Assembly (NCBI GenBank): GCA_027475525.1
Contig: JAMWFC010000046.1
Coordinates: forward strand, 1,116,001 to 1,180,000
Length of the DNA: 64,000 nucleotides
Source of the DNA: Macrolepiota albuminosa
Taxonomy: Eukaryota; Basidiomycota; Agaricomycetes; Agaricales; Agaricaceae
Direction of reading: 5' to 3'
Part shown: piece after piece, positions 13,501 through 26,329 of the stretch
How the letters are laid out: every line of letters begins with the position of its first letter
Position numbering within the stretch: the stretch's first letter is position 1
The notes under the pieces: model-generated
Databases searched by the model: none
Seen by the model: the letters and a program-made list of their open reading frames with translations, nothing else
What the model was told of the DNA's origin: nothing
Translations under genes and position numbers: made by a program

Positions 13501-13623
13501 TATTTCACCCTCTAAATCATGGTGACGTTGCTCGAATTCCTGGGGACGTACACCCTTGTCACACCTTAGCTTTAATCGTCGACATTCTGCACACGACGTT
13601 GGCCTAACAATAAATCCAACCAT
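10513..13623 (-). CDS. Zn2Cys6 fungal transcription factor
   Basis: DNA-binding regulator, presumably nuclear. The ATG at 13623 opens MVGFIVRPTSCAEC, and the zinc cluster is completed across an intron (donor GTACGT at 13550-13555), giving CAECRRLKLRC then DKGVPCEKC and RGCGSICPNG. That is six cysteines in Cx2Cx6Cx5Cx2Cx8C order, the form common in agaricomycete regulators. A conserved middle block DAFGTLILDAGDRYTYHG is restored by splicing across an intron near 13020-13070. The C-terminus, 10878-10513, is Pro/Gln-rich and ends at LAEQLGF. The body carries several introns that I did not resolve individually. Targets are unknown; neighbouring genes share no clear pathway. Confidence 0.8.
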
Positions 13624-14743
13624 CTACAACGATGCCCGAATGAGGTACATACACTCTTCCTGGCTTTTTTCGTATCTTCGCAGCCCCATCCTTCTCTGTA
13701 CTATCGGTACCGCCCATACTTCGCATTCAATTCGTCAGCTAGCCTGAGATTAGGGATACTTTCAACGGCCAATAACTTGAAAGAAATCAACTGCAATAAT
13801 GATCTGAATGTCAAACGAGTAGGTCGTAGTTTACAAAGAGATTTTGAGGCTGTGACATGTCAGCTACAAACTTGTGGGCGGTGAGACTACCTGGAAATAA
13901 CTCAGAGCGATGAAATTTGTGCTCACGCACGTGCCGTCCCACAGAAACGTGAGAAGAGCGCCATGACTGACTCTTGAGAGACCCGATGAGTCATCCCCAC
14001 TATGGCCATTAGCACATGATCTCATTCAACCATTCCACATACATGCATTCATAGAACATACCAACCAATTCTGGACTGGTAAATCTGCCTTAATGGTGCC
14101 TTAATCAGAATGTTCCGAGCTATGGAATATGAGCATGTAGCTCGACTTTGAAATCCAGGTTGTCCCTTAAGTACATGTATGGACTCAATTTAAGCGGTGA
14201 CCAGTGACCGCGTGACTGTCATTTCTAGGTACTGAATTTCTGTATATACTTATGTACTCCTTGTCTTGTGTCACTTAGTCATGAAGTCGATATTAATTCA
14301 AAACCCGGTCAAATCTCAATTCTAATCTGTAACTTCTGGCATGATCTGCTAAGTATTCTAGTCCGCCCGACTTTTCTATCAGTTCTTCGGAATTTCTGCT
14401 CAAATATGGCTAGACATATCCTTGCAATGATCAAGAAAATTGTGCATACCAGCAACCTAAACTAATTGGGCGACTCGTGACTCGCTTTACTTTCCTGTTG
14501 TTGCCTGCAAACATCTGATGGAATGGCCCTCCATATGTCCCTTATATGATTGCCTTCTTCATTGCGTAAATTCAGGTAAGTTTTACAAACGTGTTGGGAT
14601 CACTCCTCCATTGGGTTAAGCCAATTTGAGATGGTCCTTGCCCGTTGGATCATCAGCTGTCATTTAAAGGCGAGGTATCTGTGTGAAGCTTGCTGAGAGC
14701 CTGGGACCTTTTAGTCTACTATACCTCTCACTTCAGATAAACT
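13624..14743. other. Intergenic region
   Basis: Upstream region of two divergent genes, the Zn2Cys6 factor and the DUF2235 gene. Short open frames at 13556 and 14268 have no family resemblance. Nothing else is supported. Confidence 0.5.
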
Positions 14744-16905
14744 ATGGACCAGAAAGGATTGACTGCCGCGAACAATAGCTACTTGGACGACATCCAGGAG
14801 ACCTCTCACGGGAATGGGAACGAAACTGTCTCTGGATACCCCAATGCTGATGATGATGTCCTGCCACCTACGCACGAACATCGAACCCTTGTTCTTTGTT
14901 TTGACGGGACCGGTAGGACGCTTTGACTTTTGCCATAGACTACTAACGTTATGGTCGGGTTTCTCAAGGTGATCAATTTGACGAAGATGTATGTAACAGC
15001 TTAAAGCATTGTTCTTTTTCGATTAATGTTCTGTGTCAAGAATTCGAACGTTGTAAATTTCTTCTCCATGTTGAAAAAAGATGACTCCAAGGAGCAGCTT
15101 GTCTACTATCAGGTAATTATAAATTTGATCATATCGGTGCTAAGTTAATACGAAAGCTCCTCGCGTTCTAGGCTGGTATTGGAACTTACACTATTCCTCA
15201 AATCGCTAAGCCAATGATGGCCAAAGTCCACAAAGCTATCGATTCAATGATTGGGATTCACCTTAACGCCCATGTGATGAGTACGTGAGAATTAGGAATG
15301 CTCAATGACCATCAACTCATTGGTGATGGAGGTGGCTATGAGTTTCTCATGCAGAATTGTGAGAAACCTACAAACAAGTAAAAATGATATTTGACAAGGC
15401 TGAACTGTATCCTCCTCCAGATGAAGCAGGCGACAAGATTTGTATCTTTGGTGCGTGACCATGTGTGCTAGATTTCCCAAGTATCTTAGATTTGTGTCGA
15501 AAAAACTAGGATTTTCAAGAGGAGCATGTACGTGGAGCCTTACCATGGATACCCCTCTCGTTGCTGAACGACGCGCATCAGACACCGCTCGAGCTTTAGC
15601 TGGGATGTAAGATTCTATGTTGAGAGGGCACTTGTGTATCACACTAATGCCTTAATCTCGTTACATCCAGGATATTTAAAGTTCAGGAAGTCCTTTCTTC
15701 CCCTACATTTCTGACGCAGTATAATAGGTTGGTCTTCTGCCCAAAAGTAACCATCAGCAAGTCCCGTTTGCATACAAAATGTATTGCCGTGAAGATGCTC
15801 TTGGCTGGCGCCAGAGTACAGCATTCAAGAAGGCATTCTCGATCGATGTAGACATTGAGCTTCTCGGCGTTTGGTAATCACCGAATTTCCCCCTTCCCGA
15901 AGCGTCCTCGTTCATGATCATGAAATGCAGGGAAACAGTTGGATCGGTAGGAATGATACCCAAACGTCTGCCGTTTACGACATCGAACACGCATGTTAAA
16001 CACTTCCGTCATGCCCTCGCATTGGACGAACATCGAGTGCGCTTCAAACCCAACTTCTGGAATAGACCCACCCCCCATGAAGTTCAACTCGGTGTAAAGA
16101 AAGGACAGATGCCACGTCCCAAACCTAAACGCCAAACAACACGAGACTTTGAGAAGACATACTTACATGGACATGAACATGTTACTGACGTTGAAGAGGT
16201 CTGGTTTGCAGGATGTCACTGTGGTATTGCAATTCGCTGCATTAGCTGCGACTTTAAACTGACATATACTTAAGATGTTGGAGGAGGTGCTGTGAGGAAC
16301 GAAGTCCGTAACAGCCTTGCCCGTATTCCCCTTCGTTGGATGGTCAGACAGTGCTTCCTTCTCAAGACCGGTATCCTATTCTACAAGGAGATGTTCAAGG
16401 TCATAGGCATGGATCCCAACTCAGTCTACCCCGTCGTCAGACCACGGCCGCCTCCAGTGACTGCCTTATCGACCCCTCATAGGGCGGAGGTGAGGTATTT
16501 ACCTGTCGATGGGGAAAATCAGGTCTTCGTCGACACTTCGGACTTCGTCTCAGAAGAGGAAGAAGACCTCGCCGACGCGCTTAGCCCTATTAACGATATG
16601 CTTCGGAACGCTAGAACTTGGTGGTTACTTGAATACATTCCGCAGAAAATCAAGTATCAAGGAGATGATGATATCTGGGTTAATGAAGTGATGTACGTCA
16701 TTTACTTTTAGGAGCTTGTATGTTTGCTTATACTTATTTCGGTGGTCTTTAAAGGGTAAACAGAGGTCATGGTCGAGTCATACCCAGGCAGCAATCTGGT
16801 ATAAAGGCCCATCGATCCGTCAAGCTGAGAATGGAGCACGAAGGGATGAATTACGTTCCTCGAGCAAAGTGGAACAACGACGTCGAACCAGAATGGATTG
16901 GTTGA
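14744..16905 (+). CDS. DUF2235 alpha/beta-hydrolase-like protein
   Basis: Member of the DUF2235 family, whose hydrolase-like domain also occurs in bacterial phospholipase effectors; the fungal substrates are unknown. The start opens MDQKGLTAANNSYLDD, followed by RTLVLCFDGTGDQFDED, then YQAGIGTYT. The nucleophile elbow GFSRGAYTARALAG is assembled over a 50-nt intron inside the motif. Next come LLPKSNHQQVPFAYKMY, ELLGVWETVGSVG and VEEVWFAGCHCDVGGG, which carries the late Asp/His-type region of the family, and then NARTWWLLEYIP. The C-terminus VNRGHGRVIPRQQSGIKAH and the stop at 16903-16905 follow the last intron. At least eight introns are present and no disabling change was found. Catalytic activity is inferred only. 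Confidence 0.85.
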
Positions 16906-17526
16906 TAATAGGCCACTTAAAGTTTAGCACAATAAGTTACTAAAAGAAGTGCATCTCCTGTCAATTGAAAAGGAGAAATGGAAGGGGAAAAGTCAAGATA
17001 GGTAAGAAAGGTATGGTTCATAGCTACTGCCAGTGAGGATGATGTAAAAAAGAATATTACATCGCAAAGTATAACTTAATCAGCTCGCAACTCCTTTCAG
17101 CCTTAGAGGGGATTGCTCCTTAATAAGCCATAAGTATGGTAAATTAGAACAAATTGACCTCACGGGCCGCTTGGAATTTGACTTTCCAGGACACCGTGAC
17201 CTTCGTACAAATCCTAAAAAAAGCCCCAACGTTGAAGACATCCAAGACAGTGTCCACTTCGTCGTCCATGCATCATAATCTAAATTTCACGTGTATGCGG
17301 AATTTCCGGAAGTTGGTGTGGGTGATAATTGGCGGACTGACGGACCGTCGACTTCTCAAAAAATCCGACGAGCCGTCACTCACATGGGGCAGCATAAGGC
17401 TTATGCATGTGCACCTGACATCGAAATGAAGGCTTGCGTGGAGCGACATAAGGTAGTCTCAAGAGATTCGAAGACAAACTGAGTCGACGTGTCATCCATT
17501 CGGTTTAATTGTAAACGATTATCGAA
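16906..17526. other. Intergenic region
   Basis: Between two genes in the same orientation. Two overlapping short frames at 17154-17482 have no family resemblance. No feature is supported. Confidence 0.5.
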
Positions 17527-19797
17527 ATGCTGTTTCCTACCTTTGCTGTCTTGCTTGTACAAGTCTCTCTAGTCGCTGGATGGAATACTTTTGTGGTCCC
17601 TCATACTGATGGACATGATGACATGCCTAGCCTTGTTGGTGCCATTGGGGATTACTCAATCAATTCTACGATCCTATTCCAAAAGGGTGTCCATTATAAC
17701 ATATTTACGCCCATCAAGTTCCCGGCCTTGAACAATGTTGAGATCCGTATTGAGGGAAATCTGTCATACCCCACAGACATCCCTACCATACAAGGTATTT
17801 ATCGTTGGGTCTGAGAATAATGGCTATTAATTCTTAACATATAGCAATTGTTGGCTCATCTGTATGTTCTCTCTCTGAAGTTGAATCAAAAATGAATAAC
17901 CATCCCTCCAGTCATTCCCTGGATCATGGTATGGATCAGTAAGATCATTTATCGGCGAGACACACCGACAGTAATACAAGGTTGACGTTTACTGGTGGAA
18001 ACAACGTCACCCTACGTGGGTCTACGGATCCGAATTGGGGTTGGATTGATGGCCATGGTCAAGCAGTAGGCTTTCTTTTTCTATCCTTGTGGATACTCAT
18101 CGTAAAAGATGGGTCTTTACTAGTGGTGGGACACTCAAAACCAAGTCAACCGCCCCCATGGGATCGCATTCAGCAAGATCAACAATGGTGTGATTAGGGA
18201 TATGAAGCTTTGGAAAGTATGTAACAATTATCTTGATTGAACGTTTGCATGGTTCGATCAATCACTGTGAATCAGCCCATTGCGTGGAACTTTGCGACGA
18301 GCGGTTCGACGAACTTGCACGCATTCAATAACAAAATCGTCGCCGTGTCAAGCAATCCAAACGTATCGGCTTTCCCCTTCAACACGTGAGTTAAGTATGG
18401 ATTTTTTTGCCTCGTTTTACGTCGTTGACCCTTCTTCCATGATCTTGAGTGATGGTACGTCAACCCTTTGGGTGACATCTTCATTCTCATATGGTCGCAA
18501 GGATTCTCCGCTGGTGGAACAAACATGCTTTTCGAAAACAACCACGTTCAGAATGGAGATGATTGTCTGACTGTTGGGAGTGGTGCGAAGAACATCCACT
18601 TTAGGTGCCCCTAACTTGCATTCGTCTTCATTACTAGCCTTATCGTAACGATTGCAGAAACAGCTACTGTGAAGGTGGCCATGGCTTATCAATCGGCTCA
18701 CTGGGCAAGGGAGGATCTGTGGCTGATGTTCAAGATGTCTTGTATGGCAAACTAATCGTTGTTACCTTTTCTAATGTCCGTCACATCAAGGATCGAGAAC
18801 GTTATGATGGTGCGGACTCAGGATTGTGTTTACCGACCATTTTTTTAAAATCATTACATCTTGTACAGAACAAGACCCTTTATGGTGCTAGGTTCAAGAG
18901 CTGGACCGGAGGAAACGGTTTGGCTCGCAAGTAAGTTGAATTTGTTTTACTCGTTCGATCTCATAATTTCATAATTCCGTTAGCGTGACGTGGAGGAACA
19001 TTTCCTTCTCTGATGTCAGATTCCCTGTACGTATCACTGTTAGTTGAGAAACTCGTACTTACTGTTGGCTAGATCTATGTCACCCAAAAGTGAGTATGTC
19101 CAAACTATCTACGACCTGAATCATCAAGCAACCTTGTACTTGGTAGCTACTGGGACCAGAACGTATGTCTGTCCTTTCCCATATGTATCCTTTCCCTGAT
19201 CCCTGAACTTGTTTCAGCTGGGACCTGCCCCTAATGCTACGAGTACGAATAACACCCACATCCAGGATTTCTTGTTCGAGAGTTTCATTGGTGTGGTCGA
19301 CGAGTGGGTAGTTTACGATGTCCTCCCTCGTTTAATGGTATTTAGATCGATTTTCGCCTTACAGCTCTCCGAACTACTTCGAGGGAAGCTGTGTTTCCGA
19401 CCCTTGCTGGTGAGTTGTTCCTGAATCCCTAGTGATATATATCTATGAGAGCTGATGACTTATTCAGGTATTTCGTACAAGGTGCAACTGGGCGTGAAGT
19501 CATTATCTTCGACTTTCACCCTAATACCGGTGCGTATCCGCCCCTCACTTGGATTCTGGAGAGATCGTCTTATGATAGATATTTAGCCACCAATATCGTA
19601 GCGAAGGACATCTTCGCAACCACCAAGTCTGGCCAGCCTGTTGCTGTCATGTGTGATCCGGCAGCTGTAAGTTTGTGCTGCTGTCAGGAGGCCGTAGCAT
19701 CTTGGGACTGACAAAGTAATCGCGAATACAGGTCACGAACGACGTAGGTTTCAAATGTCAGGACGGTGTATTTATCCGTACAGACGTTGGACTGTGA
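17527..19797 (+). CDS. Secreted GH28 polygalacturonase-type pectinase
   Basis: Cleaves alpha-linkages in pectic polymers; inverting GH28 fold, secreted. The start gives a signal peptide (MLFPTFAVLLVQVSLVAG). Catalytic marks are all present after splicing: NTDG, then QNGDDCLTVGSG with the paired Asp, GGHGLSIGS with the His, and ARFKSW with the Arg-x-Lys. NTDG is built from three exons, the middle one only 5 nt (18450-18454), which carries the whole catalytic Asp codon. Upstream marks are GGNNVTLRGS, NWGWIDGHGQ and NRPHGIAFSKINN. The C-terminus CQDGVFIRTDVGL ends at 19795-19797. The CDDG-like exo-acting features versus endo were not resolvable, so exo-polygalacturonase is possible. About a dozen introns are present. 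Confidence 0.88.
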
Positions 19798-20114
19798 GAT
19801 GTATGACTCCGGGAGATCATAGTTCCTTAGCATCAATGACGTGGATACTGATAATCCCGAGCATAAATGCAGGGCACACACTGCTTGCTGAGTGTGGGTC
19901 TTTGTCGATGGACACCTCATTAGTGGTAAACGAATACATATATCATTTGAGTAACGCGTGCTGCGTGAAACAGTAAGGTAAAGTACACGGTGTGGTGCTC
20001 TGGCCCGCTAGAATCACACGGCACAATAGATAGACATAATGGCATAAGGAACGCAGTATCATACAAGAAACAATGAGAAGAAGAGAGGGGGTAGCATCCC
20101 AGTTTGAAACATGT

Positions 20115-20833
<719 letters not shown>

Positions 20834-22240
20834 TACGAGTTATTGTCAAAGAATCGAAAGTTTGGAGTGGAATTCGCAAGTCCTTGGAAACTGAGGTGCG
20901 AAAGTAGTGGGGGCAGGGAAGAAAGGAAGGGACAATGAATGGCTTGATTCAAGACAAAAAAGTAACCCACATAGCCAGTCGGAAGTTCTCACGGTCGGAA
21001 GACGCACGAGCCATCGGATTCTGAGCTCTTTGTGGCTTGGAAGATCGCCTGAATTTCTTTATCTGTATTTTTGGGCGAAGTTTGCGCCCTTCTCCCACCG
21101 TTTTTTGTAGGCAGGCTCTCACTATGATCATCTCCTACCTGTATGTACCACTTGCGTCCAGCATATCTCAATGAGCTGCTATGAGTGCTTCAAGAACGGA
21201 TAAATAGCGGGTGTATTTGTACACCTTTGTCACCCGATTGCTCGATGTGGAGTCATATTCGGTATCTTCCGTGATGAACGTGGCGTTGACATATCACATG
21301 CGCCCTTCTTCACCCCTCAATCCAGCCCACGCGCTTGGGTTGTGGCTACCAAATCTCTATCTTTGGAAAAGAGCCACAATATTCAAATACGTATCCAAAT
21401 AATCTATGTCCCTCCTGCCCTGGTTCACGGAACTGCTTACCACCCATATTTTCAACGGCCCCCGGCGTGATCGGGTAACAATGTGATAAAAACGACAGCA
21501 ACCGTTGAACGAGGTACCCTCTGTCTGTACCATCTAAAGCTCACCATCATCTGAGCATAACGTATCTCGCTGTATTTGATTATTTACAAGGGATTCGTCA
21601 ACTCGCGAACTCCGAAACTCCCTAAAGATTGCGGGACTGTCCTAGGCCTGGAAATATGGCTGAAATCCTATGCCTTCGTATATTGTACAAGTATTTTCCC
21701 AGCCGCATCTTAACCCACATTCAGTGCATCCCATCATCACCACAATGTACCCACTATGCGCAGCTCTCAAGAATGCAAAGCATTTCGCATGCGGAATATG
21801 GTTGGTACCAGCGCGCTCTATGTGTGAAAGCATTTCTCACGATTGCCTGCCAATAGTTAGATTCGGTTTTCTTTACAGTTAGTCGCTAGCAATATCGAGT
21901 CTCATGGATCAACGATTGTAGCACCAGCAGGATAACAGGAGTCACAACATTGGTCTTCTCGAGCAAGAGCCAAGTGAGAAGATCCTTATGATATCCTCTT
22001 ACTACGCAATGGATCCAACAATGATGTATTCGACCTCGTAAGTATTCAAATAAGAAGAGTACAAGGCGAATGCACTTCCCCGCAATTTGTTTTTTTGTGG
22101 ATCCTATGATTAAGAACTTCCTCGTAGATTTCCAAGCATCACATATTTCTTTGAGGTAACGACAGACTTGTGCAATTTGTCGACGTCATTCGAGAATCAT
22201 CTTACCTTATGATCTGATATTATTCATACCTTGTCTTTCA
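20834..22240. other. Intergenic region upstream of histone H3
   Basis: Only short unremarkable frames on both strands. No partner histone gene, tRNA or repeat was recognised. Confidence 0.5.
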
Positions 22241-22783
22241 GCCTTGTTTCCTTCACTCGAAATGGCTGCTCTTTTCTGATCATGGTTCAAGTAAGGATGT
22301 AAAACTTCTACTTCTGAGGGCAGGGTTTAGGCCGTCATCGCATTATGTGCCCTGAGCCATGTGGTATCGATGCATCGATTAGAATCACTTATGCAATCAG
22401 TCAGAACGGACTACGGTACTCCATACCCAGACAACGTCACGATCCAATGCTGGACCCGATAGATGTTGAGCCTGAGTAAGAACTTTATTTACCATGAACT
22501 GATGTTGAACGGAAGTCCAGATCAGAAGATATGCCTCATGACTCCTTCTCGAGGTCTGCTTATTCAGAAGCCTTTTCAGACGTGGCGTCGCAAACTGATC
22601 TGTTTGTTACCTCTTGAAGGTGACATCAAGCTCCAATTCAGATACCCAAATGCGACTGCTTGTGAGGACGTGATAGGTCAATACATCTTCGATGTTGATT
22701 TCGAAGATTCTTCGGGTTCCTCGATACTTTGGAGAGTGTGGTGTTCGCGTCGTAAGGATCTTAATCTGTACCTATGTATATAA
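22241..22783 (+). other. Possible unrecognised gene or gene remnant
   Basis: An open frame at 22463-22783 reads a plausible globular C-terminus (GDIKLQFRYPNATACED and FDVDFEDSSGSS) and ends in TATATAAATAATG. The region upstream (22270-22480) can be read as one or two further exons, but their frames did not join cleanly. No family was recognised. It may be a lineage-specific gene or a decayed one. Confidence 0.25.
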
Positions 22784-23170
22784 ATAATGTGATTTATACT
22801 GTAGATTGTATATAACATAAATTCTAAGGTGTGTTTCACCAGCACTCATAACGGAATGAATCCGAACCGATGTGTGCTCGTAATTTTTCTTGTGTAAGAG
22901 AAAGAAAGGCATTACTAGGGAAACAATTTGACACCTGTTTTATTGACAGTTGTGTTAAGTCACTTTCTTTCAATATTGTCAAGACAACTCTGGGATACAA
23001 GCAGACGAGTCTGAGGCCATTTTTCAGAGGAAGTCAACTTTATTGAAGCACTCAATGCTTCCAGTAAAACCATACCCATGGCGAGGAAATATTAACGTCA
23101 CTCACTATTAGTGAAATAATAGCCGCGATGTTTTTTAAGCGACCTACCTTTGATGAATCCAGCATAAAAC

Positions 23171-24160
23171 TCAGAAATACCAGATCTCACCACCAAATGA
23201 CGCTTTCATAGGACACGAATACACGGTAGGAAAAATGTATGGATTCAAAGGTTCATTGCAGGGAGCAAACAAGATACGGGATATCTTGGACCCGAAAAGA
23301 GCTTCTGCGTTGATCGTGAACAATGGGTCGTCAGTGATCAGAGTTGAATATTGAATCCTCAAAGGATGCCGCCTAAGTAAATTGTCAGATACGAAATTCG
23401 TCAAGGACTGAGACATTCCGAATTCCGTTTCCGACTCAAGTATTCCGACTCTATATAAGTTTTCCATCATATTTTCCCTATGCGGCGGCGGCATCGGATC
23501 ACTGATGCCCCGCGATCCCTCTCCAATATAAATGACGTTGTGAAAGGGCCTAAAGGGCGTCCAAATGAAAGTCAAGTTGCTACAGATAGAAGCGGACCAT
23601 ATACTGCCGAAAAGAAGTTGAGAGGAATGTCATCATCGCGACCTGAGATAGTACGTGGGTCCTGCCGAATCCCACCAAACAATATCGGTGCAGAACATGT
23701 GACTTGTTGCAGAAGAGAGAAATATCTCCTACAGAGTGCGGTAGATTTGGAGGTGAGAGTTATATAGCAGGGACAGATTTGAAGAGGCGTTAAATTGTTG
23801 CCGGAAACGCAGCACCGACTGCCAGTGGATTTAGTACATTAAACATCATATGAAGAATAAGATTCCTACCATGTGGAATGATATATTCAGCATTGGTTAA
23901 GTTATGGATGGTCTGAATAAGTCCTGTAAAGTCTACGCGGTTTCTAAACTGTGAGAAAAGCTGAGCCCAGACGGAGTGTTTCAAGACACAAGAGACGAAC
24001 TAAAATTCAATGTTGCTCGGGTAAGGAGTTAAATTGGCTTCACCAAGCTTTCCGTCAACTTTGACGTAAGCATCGCCAGGGTAATCAAGAAAAGCTGTTT
24101 GTCAGTATGCTTGTTAATAGCGTCAAAGCCTCACTTGAAGTGTTGCCAAGAAGAGTGAGG
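23171..24160 (-). other. Possible unrecognised spliced gene
   Basis: Several minus-strand blocks look coding: a run containing DDIDLTLLGNTS, then across a 43-nt intron FLDYPGDAYVKVDGKLGEAN; a block with FRNRVDFTGLIQTIHNLTN; and a longer block at 23575-23171 with FIWTPFRPFHNVIYIGEG and TDDPLFTINAEALFG. An in-frame TAG separates the first and second blocks unless it is an intron acceptor, and the frame does not continue cleanly through that intron. No family was recognised; it could be one gene, two genes or a pseudogene. Confidence 0.3.
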
Positions 24161-24936
24161 TCAATGTCGTCTAAAAAGGGACATGTTCTCTCTCTTTTTT
24201 TTAAAAAAAACCTTCAGGATGAAAGCATATGGCCGTAGGATGTTCCTCGGATTAGCATTGTCAATGATCGTTGTGTTCATTCTCAGAATCTGCTTGGGCA
24301 ATGATAGAACTGCCACAGAAGGTAAGGACGAAGAACAAGGCGATCGTCTTCAAACTGGAGGTAAGTTATGCGGAGGGCCTGATTAATAGGGCAGAAAAAA
24401 TAGAGAATGTTAAAGATGTATCAGCTGATGAACGATTCCGTCGCTCGTCCGAGTAGCTATCCAAGTCGGTGCATTAGGTCTCATGCGCTAGTATCTGTGT
24501 GGATATGTGGATAGAAAGTCAAGAAAAAGTAAGCCCACGTTCCGTGACTGGTGAATTCCGACTCCGCTTTGTACGAGCCTTGCCGAGCAATGAATGATCT
24601 TCCCATCTTTACCATTTACATCAAGCGGAACAACTATAATGATGCCAGTAATGTGCGTAAATGGCGCGGCGGGACAAGGCCAACAGACGTGGTGCATAAT
24701 ATGCAGAAGCTCGAGAGATATAAGCGAGAAATTACTCCGAAAAACGTTCATTTACCTTAGACTGCCTTCAAGTTGTCTTCCCTGCCCGGATATGGCGGGC
24801 CGTACAGTAGAGCTAATACAAGCAAAAGAAGCTCTACCCGGACGCCAGATGCGAGCAATGGCCACATGACGGAGCCTAAGTATGTGTTGATTTTCTCCTT
24901 TATAAGTACTTGAGCTATTGGGGTTCAACAAGACTG

Positions 24937-25418
24937 ATGGCTCAATCAATCCGTCCGGATTACGCTCATCTCCTTTTTCTTCTGAAGAGAAAGGAGGGCT
25001 TGACTTGGGAACAGTTCAGCAATTACTGGCATGAGACTCATGCGAAGCTGTTCGTCTCTTTGGAAATAGTAAAGAGTAACATTTTGGCATACGAACAGGC
25101 AAGTTCGAGCAAAAGTAATTAACTTCGTCCTTTGCGAAGTCGTTCCTGCAGGCACATACAGATAATAGTTGGATCCCAAAATTGACAGCCATGGGGTTTC
25201 TGGTATCAGACTGGGATGGGGTCGTCATTTTGAAAGGAGAGAGTTTTGATAAAATCTTGGCAGTATGTTTGTACGAACCTCACCTTCTCCTGTGGCTCAT
25301 ACAATCGCAGGTTTTTGAATCTGAAGAATACCAGAGGAAAGCTCGACCAGATGAAGACAACTTTCTCGATCGTGGAAAGTGTCAAATGCTTCCAGTCGGA
25401 ATTGTTACCATCATTTAA
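24937..25418 (+). CDS. EthD-domain (dimeric alpha-beta barrel) protein
   Basis: Small protein of the EthD family, a ferredoxin-like dimeric alpha-beta barrel found in polyketide and degradative clusters, often of unknown substrate. Exons 24937-25098, 25152-25262 and 25311-25418 give 126 residues. The family core YAHLLFLLKRKEGLTWEQFS followed by YWHETHAKLF is clear, with the conserved His residues of the YWxxxH motif. Intron 1 (25099-25151) has a GC donor (GCAAGT); the only nearby GT alternative leads to a stop within four codons, so GC-AG is favoured. No signal peptide is seen and no biosynthetic cluster surrounds it, so a role in secondary metabolism is not supported by context. Confidence 0.8.
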
Positions 25419-26329
25419 TACGTAAATCACGATGTCCAGCATGGCAGCAATACTTATCGTATACCTGTCGACTCGACTGTTTTTTTGCAGACACAATGAT
25501 TCAATATTGTCTTGTTCGGTTATCGTTTTGAACTATCATAGTGCTATTGGGAAGCTTGCTTCCCTTTGCATAGATAAGGACCCAAAATGCAAATGATTTG
25601 TTAGCGTGCAACGATTTGGCTGTGTTAGGATGTGGGAACTTCTCTGGCTTAGACATCTGCTTCCTGGATCACGTCGATAAGCAAGCCAATCCAATAGGCA
25701 TACCTAACATGAAAACCCTCTATTAGAACATCACTCCTTCCTTCAGTTCCTCTGAAATATCTCACCTGATGCTCATCAAAGCACCTATAAACTAAATAGT
25801 CTCAATTAGGGCGTACACATGTCATCCATGGCTTTGCTCCCGAGTGCCAAACAAAGAAAAAACGGCACGTTGGAATGTGGTACGGTGCGGACTGCATTCA
25901 CACATGCCATTTCTCCGCAGTCGCTCCGATATTGAAGTTCTCCATCGAGCCGTGCACAGCCGACGTCCGGGCATCATTTTGGTTTACGTTCTGTTTCTTC
26001 CTCTACATTGTGCGGCTTTTTTTCGCAACTGGACTTTGAACCTGCGGCTAATCTCCGGATGGCTCTTTCTCAAACTCTGGCTTTCCTAGGCTTTTTTTTT
26101 ACAAGTCTGAAGTGCTTCTGGCTCCACACGCCTTTTTTTCTCTTTGCTGGAAATTTCTTTCCTAAGGTCGAATAAGTTTCCTAGCAGTATGATCCGTCGA
26201 CGAAAAAGAGACTGAGCGGAAATCACCGACATCTCCTTTCATAAGAACACGCGGATTATTACTTCGGAAAGTTTTCTGCAGCCATTTGATAAAAGGGCTC
26301 ACCAATGACCTTTGTTTCCCCAGAACAAA
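25419..26329. other. Intergenic region upstream of the mannanase
   Basis: Contains several T-rich tracts (for example near 26090-26100 and 26137-26140). Open frames here are short and without family resemblance. Confidence 0.5.

Noticed and set aside
24183..24386. Plus-strand frame with a hydrophobic segment (LALSMIVVFILRICLG)
   Set aside because: A single hydrophobic stretch with no family resemblance or splice partner; could be a small membrane protein but the evidence is too thin.
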